Shown piece by piece: positions 47,764 to 59,461 of a stretch of DNA of 64,000 bases. This DNA comes from Epinephelus fuscoguttatus (Eukaryota; Chordata; Actinopteri; Perciformes; Serranidae). Numbering within the stretch: position 1 is the first letter of the stretch; the number at the start of each line of letters is the position of its first letter. The DNA lies in assembly GCF_011397635.1 (NCBI RefSeq), contig NC_064759.1, positions 17,818,428 to 17,882,427 on the forward strand. Direction: 5' to 3'. The notes under the pieces were generated by a model. It searched no databases, had not been told where the DNA came from, and worked only from the letters and a program-made list of their open reading frames with translations. The translations under genes and the position numbers were made by a program.

Positions 47764-49432
47764 AAAGGTAGGGCAGTGTGTCGGATTAAATGGCATTTAG
47801 AGGTGAAGATTGCAGATTGCAACCAGCTGAGACTTCTCCCAAGGCCAAGCATGAACTCAGGCTTAGGATTCCTTTAGTGTTCATTGTTTTGGAGAAGCCA
47901 GATTATCCACAGAGGTCTTTTCCAGATCTGTAATGAAAACAGGTAAAAACACAGAAAAAAGCAATTTCAGGCAGTGTTCATTTCATTGATGAAAACATTT
48001 TCGTCAACAATCTTTTTGTCCATGACAAAAATGAGACAATGATGAGCTAAAGATAGATCTTGATAATAAAAACTAAGACAAAATCAATGCTTAATTTTTG
48101 TTGACGAGACGAGACATGACGAAATGTTAGTGGTGGACTGTCATCAATTCTCTTCGAATGCCGCATGTAGGAGCTAAGTCTTATACTTCAAGCTACTGAG
48201 ATGCTTGACCCAGAGTAACCTGGTTGACACGCCTTGCTAACTTACTGGTTTCTCACACTAACGTTACCGTTCTTGATGCTCAGTAAAGGAGTCCAGACGC
48301 TGGTCTTCTGATGCAGTATAACTAACATTTCCGATTTCATTGATAACTGATCAAACAAAGAAAACGCCGGCAGGTAGTGCTACAGCGGTCAAAAACCTTT
48401 TGCCGTTCCAGGTCAAACACCTGACGACAACAGTGACGTAGCTACCTTTATACCTGAACCCCATGTAACTACACAGCGACACCCATCATACACAGAGTGA
48501 ACAATAATTCATTTTTCATGATCACAATAACACATTTGGCTCCTGTACTGCATGAGCGACAAGCTGGTAAAATCCAGTAAATAGTCTGTGCCAGGATGTT
48601 TCGCTAGCCAGGAAAAGCACACATCGAAGCAACGTCAGCTGTTAGTGCAAGTTGTGAGCTGTAATTCACCAGTAAATAATCAGCCGTGTGTGCCTGACTG
48701 TGGATGGTGAATGGATTGGAGTGGAGTTTGTTAGTTGCAGCGGTGGCTGTTAGCAGTTAGCGCCACCTGTTAGTTGCTGAATGGCAGCGGAGCAAGCAGC
48801 CACTGGCCGCTGGACTCCACTCAGTCTGGACTGTCTCGGGAAGATTTATGGTTTGATGCTGTTTGACAGGCAGGTAGGAGGCTCAGTTATCTGTCTAAAA
48901 CTATGATTGATGAAAATCACTAAAATATGACTAAAACCAATAAGTATTTTCGTCTCAAGACTAACACAAAATCTAAAATTTTTGTAAATCTAAAATAGCT
49001 GTCAATTTTAACACTGGTTTCAGGTTACAAATCAGAGTTTCTCCGACGCTGAACGGCTCATTGCAAACAGGCCGCTAGCCCAACACCTGCTAATGTGTGT
49101 TCACCTTTTTTCTCTGATAAGACCCAGACGATGAGATTTTAACAGGAACCGAATTGTCGCGGAGGGGCTGCTAACTACAGTGGCCAATGCAAAAATGTGA
49201 ATGGGCCTTTCGAGACTCAGTGTTTGGTTTGTCTGTTCTGGGCTCAGCGGTGCAACATGGCAATCTCTGTGGACAGAGACCCGCTCCTTATGTAGATACA
49301 AATGGCTCATTCTAAGGTATCGAAAACACAACAATTCAAATTTCAGGTGACTACACAGTGAAGAACACATACTTATATATGATATTCAATTTCTGCCAAT
49401 TTATTACCCTAAATCCTACACACTGGACCTTT
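47764..49432 (+). mobile_element. AAAGG..CCTTT element, itself interrupted
   Basis: Starts AAAGGTAGGGCAGTGTGTCG and ends CACACTGGACCTTT, its terminal inverted repeat. A 1045-base hAT-like element interrupts it at 47972. Confidence 0.75.
47972..49016. mobile_element. hAT-like non-autonomous element
   Basis: Termini CAGTGTT and AACACTG, flanked by the 8-base target duplication ATTTCAGG (47964-47971) and GTTTCAGG (49017-49024), with one mismatch. CATTGATGAAAAC and, inverted, GATTGATGAAAATC-like parts lie inside both ends. It carries no transposase. Confidence 0.82.
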
Positions 49433-50604
49433 CGGCATCACCAACGTCATTCCAAATCACCCTGAGAAGACCATAATTGTTTGTACCAAATATGGCAGCA
49501 ATCCATCTTATTCAACTGACTGACCGACAGAGTGACAACGCCATCCCTTGAGCCACGCCCCTAGCATGACTGAAAAACTACATTTTATGTCATAAATGCT
49601 GTAAAAAGACGGATAAACTAAGTTCCAAGTATTTCTAAGGACTGATTAACTGACATCAGGAGGAGTTGCCATCAATTACATTCCAGCTAGCTCCACATGT
49701 CTTTGCCTAATGGTCTAAAAGGAAGTCTCAATCCTCTTGGGGCGTGTGAAAAAAGAAAATCTTACTTTATAACAACAACTGTGTTTACAAGCAGCACAGT
49801 TGTGCGGTTTCTCTAGAAAGTCGGCTACATTTAAAATTACACATTGCTTCTTGGCCTGCAGAGGTCAGATGCATCTTCCACAGCTCCCACTCAGAATTTA
49901 ATGGACTAACATAATCAGAAGTTGTAAAGATAAGATGACCTTTGTGTGGTCAGAGGGATTTTTATGCCCTGAAATGAATTCTAGACACAAGTCAGACTTA
50001 CCCACTGAGCAGCTCCTCTTGTCTGCATTTCTGTTTCCACCCTGCAGACAAACTTGCACACATACAAATTGTGGCTGGACTGTGAACGCCTCTCTCTCAG
50101 CCCACTTAGCAATAATATGCTTACATTTATTAATGGTTAACCACCGCTTCTTTCTTTCCTTCCCACCACACTCCCTCCAACTTTCTGTAAATTATTTCCC
50201 AATTTCTAAGTGTCCTCCCTTCAACCTTCTCTCTCCACTGGCTCTCATAACTCAGGCATGCACGCACGGCCCGCACCGAAAACAAATATCATCCTCAATT
50301 GCCCAAACACCGTGGCATAAACTGATTAATGAGGGAATTAAAATGAACGATGATCCATTGGGGGAGATCTTTTTCCCGGGCTGTGACAGTGCTTATCAGT
50401 GGATGGTACAATGCCTGTAGAGTAAACGCAGAGGCATCTCCCTCCCTTCTTCCATTTCCTTCCATCGCTCTGTTTCCCTGGCAAACTATCGCCATCACTC
50501 AACACCGGCTTACATTCCCAGCATTCCCCTGTGGCACCTGGCTCATGAGAGAGGAAAAGTGACGAATTCAAACGCACCTTCTCAAACAGAGAGAAAGTGC
50601 ACAC

Positions 50605-50605
<1 letters not shown>

Positions 50606-50652
<47 letters not shown>
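50606..50652. repeat. (CG)n(CA)20 alternating repeat
   Basis: A short CG run leads into 20 CA units; the whole is alternating purine-pyrimidine. Confidence 0.95.
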
Positions 50653-50655
<3 letters not shown>

Positions 50656-50972
50656 ATCCCTCCATCACACACTGTCTCTTCCAAACAACTGACAGGTCTT
50701 TTCACAAAGATGTAAATGAATATGGGAGGCTGACTTACATTACCACAGGTCTGTGCATGTGTATGTGTGGTTATATACAGTATGTGTTTCTGTTCACTAG
50801 GCTAATGGCTCATTGAGAAGAGCACAGGCCAAGTCAATCATGCCGGATCTCTCCCCGTCGTCCCATTGAGACCTGTGGCTCATCAGGGGAGATAATTAGA
50901 CTGAAGAGCTTTAATGATACTATCCTAATAGCTACAAGAGCACACTGTGAGGCTGCAGTGTGTATATGTGGG

Positions 50973-50973
<1 letters not shown>

Positions 50974-51009
<36 letters not shown>

Positions 51010-51250
51010 TGTGTAAAGGTGTGGGATGTGTATCTGAGAGGCAGTAACTGAGTGAATAAGTGATTAAAATGATGTTTTGTTAATAGGAGTATTTAGGCGT
51101 GTGTGTGTGTGTGTGTCTGTGTGTAAGGCCGATGGGATAATGAATATTGTGGCTATCAGCCTCCACGCTCCCTCTGCTTTTCTCCTACTCTCTCCACTAT
51201 AGTGGAGCGTATTGTGTGTGTGTGTGTCTGTGTGTGTGAACCCAAACACA
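50974..51250. repeat. Cluster of (TG)n arrays
   Basis: TG runs at about 50976-51012, 51098-51125 and 51208-51240, followed by a short CA run. Confidence 0.9.
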
Positions 51251-51654
51251 CACACCTAAGACTGTGTGTGTATGTGTGTGTTCATGAGACAGAAAGAAAT
51301 GAGGTGGGGGAGGCATTATGCATTCACATTGGAAATTGCTGTGAATTTAAATGAGCATGTGCACTTTGGTGGACACAAGCTGTTTAGTAAATGTAAAGTG
51401 CATTGCCTTGCCATGAGTGCTTACATACAGGGGGGTGGACACAATAATGGGAACATTTTACATCGCACAGTGGTGTCACTCTCCATACATCAACACAATT
51501 TACAGCTGCAAAAATTACCATAGAGCTACGTCGACCCTCCTCTGACACAGTGTGGCCATAAATAATAAGAATATTAATTGTTTTAGAGCCGTTGGAGCTG
51601 TGTTTTTTTCATATGTATCATAATAGTCATAAATATAAACTAATAAACGTTCTT

Positions 51655-52050
51655 TGAGGGGTCCAGCGTGTAGGGTTCAGGGGGATATATTGGCAGAATT
51701 TGATACATGAAGTATATTTTCATGAGTGAATAATCTTCTGAAAATAAGTGTCGTCATGTTTTTGCCACCTTGGAACAACCTGTTTATATCTACATATGGA
51801 GTGGGTCCTTATCACCATAATGCACCGCCATGTTGTTTCTACAGTAGCTCAGACATACAGATCAAACACTGATAGGGACATTCACGTTTTTGCATCAGCC
51901 ACCATAGCGAGCAACCCCTCTGTGATGAGCAACATGGTGGAGGGGCTGCTAACTATGGTGGTTGAAAGCTGATGGTTAGAATCAGCGGGTGTTTTTGTTT
52001 TGGAGACGAAGAGACCTCTGATAATTTGGCTCCTGGTAACAACCCCTCTG
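51655..52050 (+). mobile_element. AAAGG..CAGTGTG family repeat, variant
   Basis: GGGGTCCAGCGTGTAGGGTT and GGGGGATATATTGGCAGAAT mark the left end of this family. The middle has GAGGGGCTGCTAACTA, as in 49160. Confidence 0.65.
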
Positions 52051-52065
52051 AATGATGAACAGTGG

Positions 52066-52165
52066 GGGGCTGGGGCTCCGAGGCAGAGCAGGTCGTCCAC
52101 CAATCGGAAGATTGCTGTTTCAATCCCTGGCTGCCCCAGGCGACATGTCAAAGCATCAAGATACT
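52066..52165 (+). mobile_element. SINE, left part (split by L1)
   Basis: GGGCTCCGAGGCAGAGCAGG, followed by TTTCAATCCCTGGCTGCC, is the head of a teleost SINE; it continues at 53389 after the L1 insertion. Confidence 0.7.
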
Positions 52166-53388
52166 AGAGCAACCTTGGGACCTAAAATGACCTTACCTGT
52201 GCTCAGTGACATATGGGGGAAGTGTACCAAAAGCGTATGTTCTGTAGGGTTGCATCAGGGATGGGAGTCTGACCTGGATGTAACAATAGATGCAGAGTTT
52301 TGGTTAGAACTACAGTACAGGCCAAAAGTTTGGACACACCTTCTCATTCAATGCGTTTTCTTTATTTTCATGACTATTTACATTGTAGATTCTCACTGAA
52401 GGCATCAAAACTATGAATGAACACATGTGGAGTTATGTACTTAACAAAAAAAGGTGAAATAACTGAAAACATGTTTTATATTCTAGTTTCTTCAAAATAG
52501 CCACCCTTTGCTCTGATTACTGCTTTGCACACTCTTGGCATTCTCTCCATGAGCTTCAAGAGGTAGTCACCTGAAATGGTTTCCACTTCACAGGTGTGCC
52601 TTATCAGGGTTAATTAGTGGAATTTCTTGCTTTATCAATGGGGTTGGGACCATCAGTTGTGTTATGCAGAAGTCAGGTTAATACACAGCCGACAGCCCTA
52701 TTGGACAACTGTTAAAATTCCATTATTAATACTAGAAACAGACTGATCCAGTATAACTTTCTTCACCCACTCTATATAACACCACAGAGATTGCATACAT
52801 ATAAACCAGACAGACTGTTTAGATGTGGTATAGAGGAGGGCTTGTTTTTGCATTGCACCTGGTCATGTATAAAGCTCAACACATTTTGGCAAGACTTTAG
52901 TAAAGTCATGACAAAACTTGATTTGCTTTTCCATTGGACCCACAAATTTGCCCACTGGGAAACTTTACAGCCCCTAGTGCTTCTTTATAGATCTCCAAAA
53001 AGAAGTTTTTGGACATAGCTTTGATAGTAATGTCGTGGAAGTCTGATTCCCATCTTCCCAAAGCCAGGTGGTTTTTGGAATATATTGGTACTTTACCAAC
53101 ACCTCTATCAGATTTGTTACAAAAAAGATACCAGATTGATACAACATTAGTCTTCTGATTAAGCCATTATTATTTATATTGCCTCTTATTTTCTGTTGTA
53201 TTTATTTATTTTATTTGAAATTTCATTTATTTACTATACTGTTCTTTTTACGACTACCTACTCCTTTTGAGCTAGGTCTTCTTTTGGTTTGTATGCGAGG
53301 GGGGCAGGGAGGGGATCTGGAGCCATGTTTGTGTGTGTGTTCTGTATGTTTTGTTAAATTGAAAATTTGAAAATAAAATATTTTTAAA
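52166..53388 (+). mobile_element. 5'-truncated L1-type LINE with target duplication
   Basis: Parts of the L1 C-terminal region are visible: WESDLDVTIDAEFWLEL (52264-52314) and RLFRCGIEEGLFLHCTWSC (52810-52866). The 3' end is AAAATTTGAAAATAAAATA plus an A run. AAAGCATCAAGATACT flanks both sides (52150-52165 and 53389-53404). A Tc1 fragment sits inside at 52311-52722. Confidence 0.82.
52311..52722 (+). mobile_element. Tc1-like 5' fragment nested in the L1
   Basis: Begins TACAGTACAGGCCAAAAGTT TGGACACACC (split here only for length) and runs to the point before the transposase would begin (CACAGCCGACAGCCCTATTG). The right terminal repeat is missing. Confidence 0.78.
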
Positions 53389-53530
53389 AAAGCATCAAGA
53401 TACTGAACCCCAAATTGCTCCCAATGGCTGTTCCATTGATGTGTGTGAGAGCATGTGAAAGGTTACTGAGTAGCGGGTAGCGCTATGTACGGTAGCCTCG
53501 GCCACCAGCGTGTGAACATGTCGTGTAAAA
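53389..53530 (+). mobile_element. SINE, right part
   Basis: Continues GAACCCCAAATTGCTCCCAA and TGTGAGAGCATGTGAAAGG from the left part at 52066-52165. Confidence 0.65.
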
Positions 53531-53584
53531 AGGCTAGACTGATGCTATACAGGTGCAGTCCATTTACCATTACACTGAAGGAAT

Positions 53585-53665
53585 TCTAACCAGAAGAACT
53601 TTCAGCTGGTTGCAATTTGCAGTCTTCACCATCCCCCTAGAACTTACAGTGTTCCTTTCAGGCAA
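53585..53665 (-). repeat. AAAGG..CAGTGTG family fragment
   Basis: The reverse complement has GATGGTGAAGACTGCAAATT GCAACCAGCTGAAAG, as at 47800-47830. Confidence 0.6.
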
Positions 53666-53669
53666 ACCC

Positions 53670-56600
53670 AAGGTTTGCAGTGTCCTCAACATGCCAAAAA
53701 AATGATCAGCATGCGATCAGGTTGCACCACTCAGGAAAAGAAATTCTGTCATACCATTTGAGTTTACGCTTTAAAGCCACACCATGAATTTCGCGATCCA
53801 AATGGGAATCAGTCCTTGGAAGCGAAGGTGCTTTTGTGCCGCGAAAACTCCTACACAGAGAGGGGATACAGAGAGTTCACACACACATACACACACACAC
53901 AAGCACAGGTGCATTTTTCAGTAATGGTTTTCTGAAAAAGGGGCCACAGCTACAAAGAAGTAAACCCCACAGGGAATCCATTTGCCTTCCCTTGCAATCA
54001 TCATACACTTCTCTAAAAACACCATGGACCGGCACCGTTGCTATGGATACACACCGCTTCATCCCTCCCTCTTACTCTGTCATTTTTCCGATGTATCTTT
54101 CTCACTCTGGAAGGCCTGTAATCTCTGCAGGTTGGTTAACACTCCTGCTACATACCAGAACATGTTGTTTCCTGCATGTACGAATGTCTTGAAGTGTTTT
54201 TGTGTGAGGAATGTGTGTAAGAAAGCTTCACCTGAGGGCACACTTTGCTTCAGGGAGACAGAAAAATACCACCCAATGATCCCACACTAATAGATACCCG
54301 GTGTGTAATGCTGCTAACAGCTGCTCGCTGCGGTGAACAGACGATATGGAATGTATACTGTATGTTTTCTCCAATACACACAAACACAACCCCGAGAGGA
54401 GAGAGAGATGTCCCATCGCTAACACCAGGTAAGCCTGACAAACTCCCCTGAGCTAAGCCGGGACTCATTGATAGGTCTGTCACACAGGGGAGAGAAGTCG
54501 ACTCATATATCACTGCAGACCTGGAAACTGCCCGCCTGCAGAAAATGTCATCCACAGAATACTGAAAATGCCACAGACGGTGTTACTTTTTGGAGAGTTA
54601 ACAAAAGGGATGTCGGGTGAACGGCTGGCTGATCATAGTTTATTTCATCTCAGTGGTCCTGCTGTAGCAGAGTTTTCCTGCTTCACGCCTGAGAAACATA
54701 AATAATAAATCATTAGATTCTGTTCGTACACTGAGCAATTCATTTCTGCAGAAACAATGACATACCATCCTTTGAAAGTGCGAGATTGCCTCGGTTTTAA
54801 TGTTGGAATTGGGTTTCGTGGAGACAAATAATTAAATTGGGAGAACAGACAACTTGCCGGTGTAAGTAATAGGGAACAGAGTGTTTGTGGAGTAAATAAT
54901 TTACAATAACATGCAATCATAGAAGTTGAGCTGGAGCAGAGTAGAGCAGATTTCACCTTACAAAACCAGAGAAGTATCTAATTTTGACACCCAGTCCTGA
55001 TCCTGTTTGTAGACATGTTGGAAAAGCAAACTCAAAGATGTATCATTAACAAACTTGGACATCCAACTCAAGATGATGTGTTTATTTGCTTCTTGTTGCT
55101 CAAAATACTCTGGAAAAACTAAAGAAAATAACTCATCAGAGTCCGATCCAAACTGATCGCTGCCACTTAAGACAATTCTTCTAATTCCAGCAAATGCACC
55201 GCAGTGTGTTTCCGAAACACACCATAAGCTAATACGCACCTCGTCTATTATTGACGGAGCTGCGGTGCATTGCACAGAGCAGATTGATTTCTCCTGCTAA
55301 CGGGCATTGTATTTGAAATATTGATAGCCTCTAATGTAATTATGAGGATGTAGGCTTTGTTAATAAATAAAGAAACAGCCACAAATCTTTGTTCCGTGTC
55401 GTCTGGCAGTGGACTTTTAACAGTATTAACTTTGTCTCATTGTCTGTAGGCTACAGCACAACAAAGTAGGAAATATCTGCTACCTTGTGGGACTTTTGTT
55501 GGGATGTTTTTGGAGTAGCGGCTGTCACTGTCCGCAGCCCACTTCTTCTCCTGCTGTAAGCATTTTAAACAAACTGCTGTTGCAGTCACATGGATTAATG
55601 CATCATTTCCTGTGCAGCAAAGGATTTCTACTTGAAAAGACCCGTTCCCCTGAGGACTATAACAAGCAAATGTAAAATCTTTCATGAGCTGAGCATGGAT
55701 TGAATCAATGTTGCGCTACATCTTTTGCCAATAGAGCAAATGTAGCACAACCGATTCATAGGAGCTTTGTCACAGATTATTATCTTTGAAATATATATTT
55801 CTACATGTCAAGACACAGAAAGTACGTATATGCAGAATTACAGTCAAACAAAATGTCCCCTGATATGACCCCTGACCTCGCTCTTACTGTAGCGAAACAG
55901 CCAACCTTTGAAACGTAAAACCTCACCCCCAACGCTGACCCTGTGTGGCAAAGGTCGACTTCACAAACGCATGTCTTGGCAGCAATTTCCCAAACTATTC
56001 TGCACCACGAAGCACAAACACAGGCATAACATACACACACATAGTGAGGGAAGGGAGGGATGGGGAACACATACAATTAGTGAGGAATGTTAGCCCCTCT
56101 TGCCCCACCCGTGTTGCCCCTTACCCTGCAGCATGTGGCTCAGAAAAGAAGCACGCCTTCAAACAGTTTTTCATACAGCACAGGTCACGGCCAGAGGACC
56201 AAAAATCCGTCTTGCGATTCTCTAAAAGTGTTTACGTTAAGGAAGCTTTATGCAGTTGTGCAGAGGTCAAAGTTGTGGAGAATGAGTGTAGGAATGGAAT
56301 ATATATATATAGTGTGTGTGTATGGATGTTAAGAGACAGACACGGCCAGGTGGTGCAAGGAAGAACGAGGAGAGATTGGCGATTTTGGAAGTAAATAATT
56401 TACACTAACACACACACATTTACATTAGTCGAGCATCTGCAAAACATCTCACACAAAAACACTTATCCTCACTCACTCTTACACACACATACTTACACAC
56501 ATGCCTGTTTTTCTCTGGTGTGTGTGAAGCTATGCAGAGCTACGTCCTCTGTTCCTGCATCAAATAAAGTGGACAGGTCCGATAAGCTGATAAGGGTGCA

Positions 56601-56936
56601 GCTGAGAGAAATACCAGGGCTCCTCACTCACACACACGAAGAGGTGATGAGAGAGAAGGAAAACCTTGACACAGGTAGATACAGCAGCTGTCACACAGCA
56701 GCTGTCAGTGACTAAACACTGTGTTGTGTTTTCTATTGCTGCACAGAGCAGCTTGATCAGCCTCCTCTGGCTCTGTAATAAGCAGGGCTCTCTCATCACT
56801 CGCTGGCTGGTAGTGTTTTCCATTAAGGTAAAGGAAGTGGGGAAGGTCACAGGAGTGAATGAGTGGTACACAGCAGTGCCGTCATTTTAGAGGTGCTGGT
56901 AGGCATACTGTTGATGTTTGTAGCCAGCAGGGCCTG
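53670..56936. other. Non-coding, no gene recognised
   Basis: It lacks the obvious repeats seen elsewhere and has a CA run at 53877-53901. Frames of up to 149 codons exist on both strands, but none shows a family, signal peptide or credible splice series. Regulatory DNA of a distant gene is possible but cannot be shown here. Confidence 0.45.
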
Positions 56937-57290
56937 CCGGTAACACTTTACTTGAAGGTATCTACATAAGAGTGACATGACACGGTCATAACTATGACAT
57001 GACACGGTCATGAACCTGTCAAGAACATTATATACATGTCATAAAAGTTTATGACTGCTGTCATTAAGTGTCATTCGGTTTTTGTAATGACAAGTTGACA
57101 TTGTTTGGGATGTCTTGATTATGACAACTTGCCAATAATTAAAGTGACATTACCAGAAGATGTCTTTGTCATGACAAGTTGACATTGAATTTGTTTGGGA
57201 TGTCCAATGACAACTTGATATTGACATACAGACATCTTCTTGTAATGTCATCCTGGTTAATGTCAAGTTGTCATTATAAGGACATCCCAT
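56937..57290. mobile_element. Interspersed repeat with internal short repeats
   Basis: Starts GGTAACACTTTACTTGAAGG, a common teleost repeat head. Inside are repeated TGACATGACACGGTCAT and AATGACAAGTTGACATTG units, partly inverted (CAAGTTGTCATTA). Confidence 0.7.
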
Positions 57291-58069
57291 TAGCCTGCCT
57301 AATCCCCATTGCTTCCACTCCTTATGCTAAGCTAAGCTAATTGCCTGCTGGTTCTAGCTCCATACATGACGCACCGCTGTGAGTGGTTATCAATCCTGTC
57401 TTTTTTCTTTGACCATCACCAAAATCATTTGCAAACCTTAATTAAGAAGTTTAGTTGCCTAAACTTTAACCAAAAAACTGTTTTGGGGTTATTTTTGAAG
57501 CCACAGTGTTTTGTCACCTCTTAACCTTTAATTGTTTAAAGGTAGAGGAACTTCATATTTACTCTGTAGTGGTTTTAATGTAACAGTATTCATTTGTATT
57601 TGACCATGTACATTAAAAAATACAAATGTAGCATAGGTGCAGATACATTATTTACATCATGAGACACTTAAACTCTCTGTCCAGCGACATTAGGGATGAT
57701 TTCAATCATAGCGTCTCTATCTAACCTTATCAACTGTTGGCAGCGTTGGATGGCTGATGATGATTGTAATTATCAATACTCAAAAATGCTGTTTTATTTC
57801 AAGGATTATAACTTGTTGACAAATGATCCTGAATGATCCTGTTTCTATTCAAAACCAGAACTTTGTAAATTAACGATTTGCTCTTATATTCATCCTTAAA
57901 AACAAACTAAGACAAGCAGACTAGAATGCATGGTGTTAATTTTCAAAGGTTTTATTTCTGACAACAGATTCTTTAAAAACAAGAACAGAAAAAAACAACA
58001 AAAGTGGAAATTTAAATTTTTTACATTTTTATTTTTTAATGTTTTATTGAATTTTTTATAGAGTTTGAA
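57291..58069. other. Non-coding, nothing recognised
   Basis: AT-rich. Near 57948 the minus strand offers AATAAA, which could be the poly-A signal of the coiled-coil pseudogene upstream of it on that strand. Confidence 0.4.
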
Positions 58070-58803
58070 TGTGTCTTGAAGAGTCTCAGGTGGTTCATGA
58101 CTCCTCTTCCTGCTTCTTCTTCATCATCTTCTTCTTCTTCTTCCTCCTCCTCAACCAATGCAGTGCCTTAATTGTTCTCAGGCTTAGGTTGTCTTTTCTT
58201 TCTTCTAAAGCTTTTCCTCAGAGTGATCGAGGAGCTCAACTTCTGGTAGATCATGGAGGAAGTCCTTTTTCTCCTGCACCTTGATCTCGTGCTTCTAGTC
58301 TTCTTTAAGTTTGGCGAGTTCAGCTCAGAGGTCCTGACAGACCTTCTCCTTAGTCTGGAGCTCAGTGACCAGCTCCTGGTTGGTTATGGCCCGTTGTTCT
58401 TTTGGGTCCTTTAACTTCTCTTTCTCAGAGGTGTTTTCTTGAGGCTCTGAATCTCCTCCTTCATCTGTTGGACCAGAACGTTCTTCTCAAACATCAGGTC
58501 TCCCTGCTCTTTGGAAATCGTCTTTTTCTCAGAGAAGTTTATCTTGAGGGTCTGGATCTCTTCAACCATCTGTTGGACCAGTGTCCTTCTCAACCATCAG
58601 GTTCTTCCGCTCTTTGAAAATCGTCTCTTTCTCAGAGAAGTTTCTCTGCAGGGTCTGGATCTACTCATACATCTGTTTAATGAGTGTCCTTCTAAGACAT
58701 CAGGTCCTCTAACTCTTTGAAAGACATGTCTTTCTCAGACATTTTTCGTGAGGGTCTGGATCTCTTCAACCATCTGTTGGACCAGAGTGTCCTTCTCGGA
58801 CAT
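58070..58803 (-). pseudogene. Degenerate tandem coiled-coil repeat gene
   Basis: Read on the minus strand from an ATG at 58803, the sequence gives SEKDTLVQQMVEEIQTL and then repeats this theme three or four more times with a period of roughly 110-117 bases (for example EEIQTLKINFSEKKTI and LVQQMKEEIQSLKKTPL). The tail is Lys/Glu-rich (EKEKLKDPKEQ, ELVTELQTKEKV) and ends in a poly-Lys stretch read from CTTCTTCTTC triplets. The heptad-like spacing of L, V and I suggests a long coiled coil. Frameshifts and stops between repeats make it non-functional as it stands. It shows no introns over 0.7 kb, so it may be one large exon or a retrocopy. The parent gene is unknown. Confidence 0.65.
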
Positions 58804-59401
58804 ATGCTGATTTGGTATTAAAACAGTTGCTGTTTATCATCTTGAATGCATTTTTGTTTAAAACATTTATTTATTCCAGCTTTTATCTTTCTGTGAGGAC
58901 TGTAAAGAAAGTAATGACCCGACTCTCAGCTGCATTTTATCGGTGATTCCTTGCCCCCAATTTGTTCTTTGTCTATAACAATTTTGCTTGTAGTTTAAAT
59001 ATTTAAATGTGAAACACTTTGTGATGCTAGAAAGTGCTATGCAAATTAAGTTTTACTTGCTGCTTATAGAGACTGAGTTCAAAAGGGGAGATCGAAAATG
59101 GAAAAGAGGGAATAAATGAGGAATAAAAAAAGAAGATGACCTTTCCAGATTGTTCCAAACACTCTCGCCCTTGTTTAACAAAAACAAGTGATACACACAT
59201 GAGATCCTGTTTGAGAGACGAGGGCTAATACGTGAGCGAAGGGGGAAAAAAGGACAGGGTGGGATATAATAGCAAAGCTCCATTAGTAAGTCAGTGGAGC
59301 GTATGATAGTAATTATCAGGTGTACTCCTGGGATACCTTAAGTCGCTCTCACTGTCACTGCTATTATTGTTACAACACGCAAGGGAGGCAAACTTTTCAC
59401 T

Positions 59402-59461
<60 letters not shown>

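Larger units (their letters stand above)
47535..49570. mobile_element. Outer repeat of a three-level nest
   Basis: The left part 47535-47763 (AGCATGTTCACA, CATGATGGCACAAGAAGTAA) and right part 49433-49570 (ATCACCAACGTCATT, TTGTACCAAATATGGCAGCA) belong to one common teleost repeat, now split by the element at 47764-49432. Confidence 0.6.
49571..51650. other. Non-coding with CA/TG microsatellites
   Basis: No exon chain recognised. A 161-codon frame (49935-50420) is Ser/His/Pro-rich without a known domain. The region looks like unique intergenic or intronic DNA and has several dinucleotide arrays. Confidence 0.5.

Noticed and set aside
49935..50420. 161-codon open frame, plus strand
   Set aside because: No start context, domain or splice partners; composition is Ser/Pro/His-rich as expected from CT-rich DNA.
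52066..52165. Possible tRNA gene
   Set aside because: The TTTCAATCCCTGG box resembles a B box, but the stretch is the head of a dispersed SINE with no tRNA cloverleaf that I can fold.
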